Source of the DNA: Elusimicrobiota bacterium
GTDB taxonomy: Bacteria; Elusimicrobiota; Elusimicrobia; UBA1565; UBA9628
DNA length: 5,314 nucleotides
Reading direction: 5' to 3'
NCBI GenBank assembly: GCA_016194625.1
Contig: JACQBB010000255.1
Location: 1-5,314, forward strand
This document shows positions 1 through 5,314 of this stretch, in pieces. The notes under the pieces were generated by a model. That model saw only the letters and a list, made by a program, of their open reading frames with translations, searched no databases and had not been told where the DNA came from. Position numbers and translations under genes: made by a program. How positions within the stretch are numbered: the stretch's first letter is position 1; each line of letters begins with the position of its first letter.

Positions 1-1
1 C

Positions 2-1333
2 GCCGCCGCGTGGACCGCGGCCGGGATCGCCCGCGGCCGCCTGCCCCTGCCGTCGGCGCGCCCTGCGGCCTGGGCCGCGGCCCTCGCGCTGCTGTCGTTG
101 GCCTCCGCGCTGGCCAGCCCTGCGCGCGCGTACGCGCTGCCCGCGTGGGCCTGGAGCGCGGCGGGCCTCTGGCTGGTCCCTGCCGCGACCCTGCTCTCCG
201 CTCGCGACCGCGTCCGCGTCGAGCAGGCGGTGCGCGCGGCCGCGTGGGCGGCGGTCCTCCTGGCCGTCCATCAGCGCTTCCACGGCGACCTCCGGCCGAC
301 GGCGATGTTCACGAACCAGAACGTGTTCGCCGGCGCGATACTCCTCCTCCTGCCGTTCGCCGCGCGGCGCGGGGACCCGTTGCTCGCCGCCGGCCTCCTC
401 GTCTGTCTGTGGTGGACGCGTTCGGTCGGCGCCTGGCTCGGGCTGTCCGTCGCGCTGGTGCTGCACCGGCGCGCGGTCGGGGCGTTCGCGTTCTGGGTCG
501 GCGCCGTCGCGGGTTTCGCCGGGCTCGTCGCGGCGTACGCGAAGCTGCAGTCTCCGGAGGCGCTGCACCGGTGGGAATGGTGGGAGGCCGCCTGGCGCAT
601 GGCCTGCGCGGCGCCGTTCGCCGGCCTGGGGCCCGGGACTTTCGCCTACGCGCTGCCCGCGTTCGCGCCGACGCGGCCGGACCTGTCTTCGTTGTACGCG
701 CACCAGCACGTCTTGGAGACGGCCGCCGAGCGCGGCTGGCCGTACCTGCTCGTCTGGGCGGGCGGCCTGGCGGCCCTGCTGCGCCGCGCGGAGCCGGGCA
801 AGCGTTTCGGTCCCGTCGCGGCGCTCGCGCACGGCCTCGTCGACTATCCGCTGAGCGTTCCCGGGGTGTTCTGGCTGTTCTGCCTGAGCGCCGCGTGGTC
901 CCAGCCGGAATCGGAGTCCGCGGTCTCCGTCCCGTCGCGGCGCAAGGTCCCGGCGATCGTCGTCGCGTCCGCGCTCGCGGCGGCGGCGATCCATCGCGTC
1001 GGCTCGGACTGGGCGGCGGATCGCCTGCGCGCGCGCGCCGCCGCGGGCTCCGACCTGCCGCGCGCGGAGGCCGACCGTCTGCTCGCCTCGTCGGAGGAGC
1101 TGCGCCCGCATCCGGAAGCCGCGCGCGCCCGCGCCGAGCTCGCGCTGGCCGCGGGGGGCGTCGAAGCCGCCGCGAGCCACCTCGAGCGCGCGGTCGCGCT
1201 CGACCCGTATCGCGCGTCGAACTGGACCCTGCTCGAGGAGGCCTACCGCCGGCTCGGACGCCCCGTCGACGCCGAGGAGGCGCGCGCGCGCGGCGCGCGC
1301 ACTCGTCCCGCGCCGCGCGGAGAAGCGCGATGA
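2..1333 (+). CDS. O-antigen ligase/polymerase-like membrane protein (Wzy_C/WaaL superfamily) with TPR-like C-terminus, 5'-partial
   Basis: Likely transfers or polymerises a polyprenyl-linked glycan on the outer face of the inner membrane. The frame is open to the left edge, so the start lies outside. A TTG at 98 would cut into a hydrophobic segment and is not preferred. The visible 443 residues hold about nine or ten hydrophobic segments (about 22-38, 46-65, 77-90, 107-120, 127-154, 159-179, 246-260, 268-297, 316-332). Family-like motifs are FTNQN (103-107), TRSVGAW (139-145, candidate conserved Arg140), an Arg/Trp-rich loop leading to GLGPGTF (208-214), AHQHVLE in the large periplasmic loop (233-239, candidate conserved His234) and HGLVDYP (277-283). 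Residues about 340-432 are an Ala/Arg/Glu-rich helical tail with a TPR-like repeat (HLERAVALDPYRASNW). The stop overlaps the next start by 4 nt (ATGA). The superfamily covers WaaL ligases, Wzy polymerases and PglL-type protein O-oligosaccharyltransferases, and the sequence does not separate these activities. Confidence 0.88.
   Translation, partial: AAAWTAAGIARGRLPLPSARPAAWAAALALLSLASALASPARAYALPAWAWSAAGLWLVPAATLLSARDRVRVEQAVRAAAWAAVLLAVHQRFHGDLRPTAMFTNQNVFAGAILLLLPFAARRGDPLLAAGLLVCLWWTRSVGAWLGLSVALVLHRRAVGAFAFWVGAVAGFAGLVAAYAKLQSPEALHRWEWWEAAWRMACAAPFAGLGPGTFAYALPAFAPTRPDLSSLYAHQHVLETAAERGWPYLLVWAGGLAALLRRAEPGKRFGPVAALAHGLVDYPLSVPGVFWLFCLSAAWSQPESESAVSVPSRRKVPAIVVASALAAAAIHRVGSDWAADRLRARAAAGSDLPRAEADRLLASSEELRPHPEAARARAELALAAGGVEAAASHLERAVALDPYRASNWTLLEEAYRRLGRPVDAEEARARGARTRPAPRGEAR
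1319..1322 (+). promoter_or_regulatory. Ribosome binding site for the first YfhO-like gene
   Basis: GGAG lies inside the last codons of the ligase gene, 7 nt before the ATG at 1330. This spacing supports 1330 as the true start, although the same frame stays open far upstream. The ATGA overlap also allows translational coupling to the ligase. Confidence 0.6.
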
Positions 1334-3285
1334 GCGAGGAGCGCGCCCCCGCGCCGGAGGCCGCCGCGGCCGTCGTCCTCGCGGCCGTCGTCCTCGCCTT
1401 CTTCGTCCCGGTCTGGGCGCGCGGGCTGACGCCGTTCTGGGGGGACCTCACCTACCTGCACCAGGCGTGGCGCGCGTCCCCCGCGCAGCTGATCCAGGCG
1501 GGCCGCGCGCCGTTGTGGGAGCCGTCTCTGTACCTGGGCATGCCGATGGCCGCGTCGCAGCAGGGCGGACTGTTCTATCCGCCCACGCAGGCGTTCTATT
1601 TCTTCGGATTCGCGGCTGCGACGGCGCTGTTCGAGGCCCTGCATCTGTTCCTCGCGGGCTGGCTGACGGCGCTGTGGCTGAGGAGCCTGCGCGTCAGCTG
1701 GGGCGCGGCCGTCGCGGGCGGCGTCTCGTTCGCGTTCGGCGGGCTGATGGTCAGCCGTCTGCCGTTCCTCAACCACCTCGCGGTCCTGAGTTGGGCGCCC
1801 GCGCTGCCGCTGCTGTTCCGTCGCCGCGCGGCGCTCGCGGCGGCGCTGGCGCTGATGTTCCTGGCGGGCTATCCGACCTTCCTGCCCGGGGCCTGCGCGG
1901 CCGCGTGGGCCGTCGCCCTCGCGCTGCGTTCGCGCCGCGGACCCGGGACGGGGCCGGCCGCGTGGGCCGTCGATTGGACGGCCGCGGGCGCGCTCGCGCT
2001 CGCGCTGTCGGCCGTCCAGCTCCTGCCGGCGCTCGAGCTGGCCGCCCTGTCGCGCCGCTCGGGCGGCGTCGGCGCGGCCGAGGCGCTGACCTGGAGCTTC
2101 GCCCTCGCCGACCTGCGTCAGTGGGTCTCGCCGCTGTTCGTGCCGCTGTCGGCGTTCCATCCCGAGGTGGACTGGTGGAAGTGCGTGTACCTGGGCGTCG
2201 TCGCGTCCTGCGCCGCGGGACTGGGACTTTGGCGCTTGCCGCGCCGCCGCGCCGCGGCGCTGGGAGCGGCGCTCGTCGTCGTCGCGGTCCTCATCCTCGG
2301 CGGCTCGAACCCGCTGTCGCGCGCGCTGTGGGAGCGCTTTCCGCCGCTGCGCTACGTGCGCTATCCCGGAAACCTCTCCTACCTCGCCTTGCTCCCGCTG
2401 ACGGCGCTGGTCGGCGCGGGCTTCGCTCGGGCGTCGCGCGCGCCGCTGCTGGCCGTCCTCGCCGCGGCCGAACTGCTCGTGTTCGCCCGCGTCGCCACGC
2501 CGACCGCCCCGCGGACGCTGTTCACCGAACCCGGCCCCGTCGTCCGCGCCCTGCGTCCGCGGCTCGACGGGACGCGCTATCTGATCTCGCCGCGCGCGCT
2601 GGAGGCGGCGTCGGGCTTCGGCCTCGTCGATTGGAAGACCCGCCTGTACGGCCTCACCAACGCGCCGTACCGCCTGCGCGCGGTCGCCAACTTCGGCGAG
2701 CCGCTCGTCCCGGAGACGAACTACGCGTTCATGGACCGCGTGCTGAGCGCGCCGAACGTGGACGCCGCCGCGTCCTGGATGGCCTGGGCCGGGGCCTCGC
2801 GCCTGCTGACGCCCGCGCCCGCGTCCTCGCCGCTCCTGGTGCCCGAGGAGCGCCCGTCCTGGCATCTCTCGCGCCTGTCGGGCCCGGTCGCGCTCGCCTA
2901 CCTGATGACACCCGCGGCGGGGGGAGCCCTGCCGCCGGGCCTGCCCGACGCGGCGCCCGCCCTCGGCCGTCCGCTGGCGGTCGCGCGCGTGCGCGAGGAC
3001 CGTTTCGCGGTGAGCGGCGAGGGCGCGGGCTGGGCGTTCGTCGCCGAGCCGCGCTATCCGGGCTGGACGGCGACGCTCGAGACGCCGCGCGGCGCCGGCG
3101 CCGTCGCGCCCCTGCCGGCGCTCGGCCCGTTCCAGAAGGTCTCCGTCCCCGACGGGCCGTGGCGGCTCTCCTTCCGCTACGACCCGGCCTCGTGGCGCCT
3201 GGGCGTGCTCCTCAGCCTGGCTTCGTTGCTGGCCTTCGGGTCCTATTGGTATCATCGGGCCTCCCGCCTCAGCCATGTCCCGTGA
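1330..3285 (+). CDS. YfhO-family membrane protein, putative GT-C-type glycosyltransferase (first paralog)
   Basis: Predicted 651-residue inner-membrane protein. YfhO proteins are multi-pass and GT-C-like; in Firmicutes they are implicated in adding sugars from undecaprenyl-phosphate donors to cell-surface polymers. A short N-tail precedes a first helix (about 11-30). The extracytoplasmic loop then has GDL (Asp39 is the candidate GT-C-type acidic residue), PLWEPSLYLGMP (61-72) and LFYPP (81-85). Further helices lie at about 89-118, 125-164, 166-199, 216-238, 284-301, 307-324, 349-365 and 370-387. A soluble domain of about 230 residues follows, with WMAWAGASRLLTP (483-495) and YPGW (576-579), typical of the family. 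A final helix lies at about 622-641. ATG 1330 is chosen for its GGAG and the hydrophobic N-terminus. Upstream codons in this frame are Arg/Pro-rich and only shadow the ligase. It overlaps the next gene, a diverged paralog, by 11 nt. Substrate unknown; activity inferred from family. Confidence 0.85.
   Translation: MSEERAPAPEAAAAVVLAAVVLAFFVPVWARGLTPFWGDLTYLHQAWRASPAQLIQAGRAPLWEPSLYLGMPMAASQQGGLFYPPTQAFYFFGFAAATALFEALHLFLAGWLTALWLRSLRVSWGAAVAGGVSFAFGGLMVSRLPFLNHLAVLSWAPALPLLFRRRAALAAALALMFLAGYPTFLPGACAAAWAVALALRSRRGPGTGPAAWAVDWTAAGALALALSAVQLLPALELAALSRRSGGVGAAEALTWSFALADLRQWVSPLFVPLSAFHPEVDWWKCVYLGVVASCAAGLGLWRLPRRRAAALGAALVVVAVLILGGSNPLSRALWERFPPLRYVRYPGNLSYLALLPLTALVGAGFARASRAPLLAVLAAAELLVFARVATPTAPRTLFTEPGPVVRALRPRLDGTRYLISPRALEAASGFGLVDWKTRLYGLTNAPYRLRAVANFGEPLVPETNYAFMDRVLSAPNVDAAASWMAWAGASRLLTPAPASSPLLVPEERPSWHLSRLSGPVALAYLMTPAAGGALPPGLPDAAPALGRPLAVARVREDRFAVSGEGAGWAFVAEPRYPGWTATLETPRGAGAVAPLPALGPFQKVSVPDGPWRLSFRYDPASWRLGVLLSLASLLAFGSYWYHRASRLSHVP
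1366..1395 (+). repeat. Perfect 15-bp tandem duplication, two copies, in frame
   Basis: The unit GCGGCCGTCGTCCTC occupies 1366-1380 and is repeated exactly at 1381-1395. It is in phase with the reading frame and encodes AAVVL twice (residues 13-17 and 18-22) in the first membrane helix of the first YfhO-like protein. Identical codons in both copies suggest a recent slippage duplication rather than chance alanine/valine richness. Confidence 0.85.
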
Positions 3286-5131
3286 CGACCTGTCGGTCCT
3301 GGCGTTCTGGTGCGCGGCGGTCCTGGTCCTGCTCGCCCCGGTCTGGGCCCGCCCCGGCGCCGTGTTCTTCAATCACGGCGACCTGTTCGCCTATCACGCG
3401 CCGCTGCGCGCGCTGACCGCGAGCGAGCTGCAGTCCGGCCGCCTTCCGTTCTGGGACCCGTACATCCTGCTCGGCGTCCCGCACGCGGCCAATCCGCAGA
3501 CCGTGCTGTTCTATCCGGCGGCGCTCCTCTCCGCGCTGCTGCCCGTCGGGGCGGCGCTGGTCTGGGACCAGGTCCTGCACCTGCTGTGGGCCGGCGCGGG
3601 GATGTTCCTGCTCGCGCGCGCCCAGCGCCTCGGCCGCTCGGGGGCGTTCGTCCTGGCCTCGGCCTACGCGCTGTGCCCGTTCCTCGTCTACCGGATCACC
3701 GCGGGCATCCCGACCTTGCTCGCCGCGCTGTCGTGGGCGCCGTGGCTGTGGCTGGCGTGGCTGTCCGGCGGGGCGTTCCTGCTCGCGGCGGCCTTCGCGC
3801 TGCAGCTGCTGTCCGGGCACGCGCAGTTCCTCGTCGTGAACGGCGCCGGCATGGCGCTGTGGGCGCTGCTCGGCGACGGGCGCAAGGAGCTGTTCCGCCG
3901 CCTGCTCGCCGCGGGGCTTGCGGCGCTGGCGCTGACCGCGGTCCAGTGGGTCCTCACCGCGCAGTACCTGGCGGGCTCCGTGCGCGCCGACTGGTCGGGC
4001 GCGATGAGCGGCGCCTACTCCCTGCCGCCGGGCGCGCTGTGGACCTGGCTGAACCCCGGCGCGCTGGGCACGCCCGCCGACGGCGGCTGGACCGACGCGC
4101 TGTCCGTGTTCTACGAGACCTGCGGCGGCTGGGTCGGCCCGCTCGCGCTCGGCCTGGCCGCGTTCGGCTTGGCGCGCGCGCGGCGTCGCGCGCCCGCCGT
4201 CCTCCTCGCGGTCCTCGGCGTCGCGCTGTCCTTCGGCCCGCGCGGGCCGGTGTCGCGCGCGGTGCTCGGCTTCGCCGTCCTGTCCTACCTGCGCACGCCG
4301 TCGCGCTGGCTTTTCCTGAGCGTGTGGGGCGTCCTGCTCGCCGCGGGGGCGGGGCTGCTGCGCCTGCGCGGCCGGCGCTGGCCCGTCGGCGCGAAGCTCG
4401 CCGCGGCGCTGGCGGCGTTCCTGCCGCTCGCCGCGTGGGACGCGCAATTCCTGCGCCCGCAGGACCCGGTCCCGTACCTCGGCGCCAACCCGGTCGTCGT
4501 CGAGGAGCTGGCCGGACGTCCTCAACGCGCGCTCACCGACCCCGCGCTCGCCAACCCGAACAAGACGATCCTGTACCGCGTGATGAACGTGAACGGCTAC
4601 GAGGCGTTCTACCCGAAGGCCGTCCCCGGCTGGGCCGCCGCCGCCGAGGGGGCGCCCGCGGCCGACGCGAGCCGCGTGTTCGTGTCGGACTGGCGCTCCG
4701 ACGCGGCGCGGCGCGCCGGCGTGCACGCGCGGCTCGGCCCGTCGGGCTTGGAGCGCGGCGACGCCTGGCCGTTGGCGGCGTACGTGGACGCCGACGGACG
4801 GCGCGTGAGGCCCGACCCGCATCTTTGGATCGAGCGGCCGTCGCGGTGGCGCCTGAACGGCGCGATCCCGCGCGCCGCGGCGGGCGTGGCGCTGTCGGTT
4901 CCCGCGTACCCGGGCTGGCGCGCGCGTCTGAGCGGCGCGCGTATCCCCGCGGTCCCCTTCGACGGCGTCTTCCAGGCGATCGCGCTGCCGGGCCTGCGTC
5001 CCGGCGGCGCCGCGCTCGACCTGGTCTTCGAGTTCCGTCCGACGGCTTGGACGGTATTGGCGCTGCTCACCGCCGCCGCGTGGGGCGTCTGGCTGGCGGC
5101 GTTGGCGCGGCGCGCCGAGGAGGCGTTCTGA
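3275..5131 (+). CDS. YfhO-family membrane protein, putative GT-C-type glycosyltransferase (second paralog)
   Basis: Predicted 618-residue polytopic protein with the same plan as its upstream neighbour. The first helix (about 7-24) ends in APVWAR, matching VPVWAR in the paralog. The first loop has HGDLFAYHAP (Asp36 is the candidate acidic residue), GRLPFWDPYILLGVP (55-69) and LFYP (78-81). Further helices lie at about 83-116, 122-139, 145-163, 165-198, 208-230, 284-300, 307-322, 328-362 and 371-388. A soluble C-terminal domain includes MNVNGYEAFYP (437-447) and YPGW (545-548), and a last helix lies at about 590-610. The ATG sits 11 nt inside the end of the previous gene and is the only sensible start. 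No clear Shine-Dalgarno precedes it, so initiation may depend on termination-reinitiation after the upstream stop. It overlaps the downstream gene by 4 nt (CTGA). Role inferred from family: sugar transfer to a surface glycan on the outer face of the membrane. Donor and acceptor unknown. Confidence 0.85.
   Translation: MSRDDLSVLAFWCAAVLVLLAPVWARPGAVFFNHGDLFAYHAPLRALTASELQSGRLPFWDPYILLGVPHAANPQTVLFYPAALLSALLPVGAALVWDQVLHLLWAGAGMFLLARAQRLGRSGAFVLASAYALCPFLVYRITAGIPTLLAALSWAPWLWLAWLSGGAFLLAAAFALQLLSGHAQFLVVNGAGMALWALLGDGRKELFRRLLAAGLAALALTAVQWVLTAQYLAGSVRADWSGAMSGAYSLPPGALWTWLNPGALGTPADGGWTDALSVFYETCGGWVGPLALGLAAFGLARARRRAPAVLLAVLGVALSFGPRGPVSRAVLGFAVLSYLRTPSRWLFLSVWGVLLAAGAGLLRLRGRRWPVGAKLAAALAAFLPLAAWDAQFLRPQDPVPYLGANPVVVEELAGRPQRALTDPALANPNKTILYRVMNVNGYEAFYPKAVPGWAAAAEGAPAADASRVFVSDWRSDAARRAGVHARLGPSGLERGDAWPLAAYVDADGRRVRPDPHLWIERPSRWRLNGAIPRAAAGVALSVPAYPGWRARLSGARIPAVPFDGVFQAIALPGLRPGGAALDLVFEFRPTAWTVLALLTAAAWGVWLAALARRAEEAF
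5117..5123 (+). promoter_or_regulatory. Strong Shine-Dalgarno (GAGGAGG) for the fourth gene
   Basis: GAGGAGG lies within the last codons of the second YfhO-like gene, four bases before CTG 5128. It is the best Shine-Dalgarno match I found next to any start in the window. No ATG, GTG or TTG lies at a usable distance in the downstream frame, so it points to the CTG as the initiation codon. Confidence 0.65.
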
Positions 5132-5314
5132 ACAAGAAGACGCTGTCGATCGGGCTGGGACTGGCGGGCACCGGGTTCTTCCTGTGGCTGGCCCTGCGCA
5201 AGGTGAGCTTCGCGGCGCTCGGCCAGGCGCTGGCCGGCGCGCATTGGGGCTGGCTCGTCCCGATGGGCGCGATCGTCTACCTCGACATCTTCATCCGCGC
5301 CGCGCGCTGGCGCG
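5128..5314 (+). CDS. Flippase-like membrane protein, lysylphosphatidylglycerol synthase TM-domain family (UPF0104/AglD-like), 3'-partial
   Basis: Only the first 62 codons are present and the frame runs off the right edge. The N-terminus has a short basic stretch (NKK), a first helix (about 6-23) ending in LALRKV, an amphipathic segment (FAALGQALAGAHWGWL) and a second helix (about 42-56) leading to IRAARWR (56-62). This order, and especially the R-A-x-R-W motif after the second helix, is characteristic of the lysylphosphatidylglycerol-synthase transmembrane family, which includes stand-alone UPF0104 proteins often found beside surface-glycan genes. The start is placed at CTG 5128, overlapping the upstream stop by 4 nt and preceded by GAGGAGG. 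The alternative GTG at 5080 would add 16 Gly/Ala/Arg-rich residues and has no visible ribosome binding site. Whether it carries a C-terminal aminoacyl-transferase domain cannot be seen. A role in lipid or glycolipid translocation is only inferred. Confidence 0.75.
   Translation, partial: MNKKTLSIGLGLAGTGFFLWLALRKVSFAALGQALAGAHWGWLVPMGAIVYLDIFIRAARWR

Noticed and set aside
98..100. TTG at 98 as the start of the ligase gene
   Set aside because: The frame continues open to the window edge and the residues just before the TTG form part of a hydrophobic helix. No Shine-Dalgarno precedes it. The gene is better read as 5'-truncated by the window.
309..1451. Antisense open frame of 380 codons opposite the ligase gene
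   Set aside because: The product is overwhelmingly Arg/Pro/Ala, as expected from GC-rich shadow translation, and spans the junction of two well-supported sense genes.
1243..3372. Antisense open frame of 709 codons opposite the first YfhO-like gene
   Set aside because: The product is a low-complexity Arg/Gln/Gly/Ala/Glu-rich sequence with no recognisable domain. Long antisense frames are expected opposite GC-rich genes because stop codons are rare there. The sense strand encodes a clear family member.
1467..3416. Overlapping + strand frame of 649 codons within the first YfhO-like gene
   Set aside because: Arg/Gly/Ala/Pro-rich product without membrane helices or motifs, and it crosses a gene boundary; a frame-shifted shadow.
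3269..4822. Antisense open frame of 517 codons opposite the second YfhO-like gene
   Set aside because: It has the same low-complexity Arg/Gln/Glu composition and no domain, and is a shadow of the sense gene.
4609..5244. Antisense open frame of 211 codons over the junction of the third and fourth genes
   Set aside because: No recognisable domain, biased composition and complete overlap with two sense genes that have family motifs.

Overview
The window is a very GC-rich stretch, with third codon positions almost all G or C, and it is essentially 100% coding on the + strand. It holds four head-to-tail genes for polytopic membrane proteins of cell-surface glycan assembly. The first is cut by the left edge and the last by the right edge. 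I see no RNA gene, insertion sequence, CRISPR array, promoter or terminator, and there is no intergenic DNA in which to place one. GC content, coding density and gene families suggest a free-living bacterium, possibly a high-GC lineage known largely from metagenomes. Lineage cannot be fixed from this sequence, and calling it Gram-negative rests only on the WaaL-like ligase.

Layout: (1) 2-1333, an O-antigen ligase/polymerase-type protein (Wzy_C/WaaL superfamily) with a TPR-like C-terminal tail; (2) 1330-3285, a YfhO-type GT-C-like membrane protein; (3) 3275-5131, a second, diverged YfhO-type protein; (4) 5128-5314, the N-terminus of a flippase-like membrane protein of the lysylphosphatidylglycerol-synthase transmembrane family (UPF0104/AglD-like). 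Consecutive genes overlap by 4, 11 and 4 nt, so they almost certainly form one polycistronic, translationally coupled unit.

Working model (inference): the ligase transfers or polymerises a lipid-linked glycan on the outer face of the inner membrane. The two YfhO-like proteins could add sugars from polyprenyl-phosphate donors to the same or a related acceptor. The fourth protein may be involved in lipid-linked intermediate handling. Nothing here identifies the sugar or acceptor. The most noteworthy points are the adjacent pair of diverged YfhO paralogs, the ligase-TPR architecture, an apparent CTG start on the fourth gene, and a perfect 15-bp tandem duplication in the first membrane helix of gene 2.
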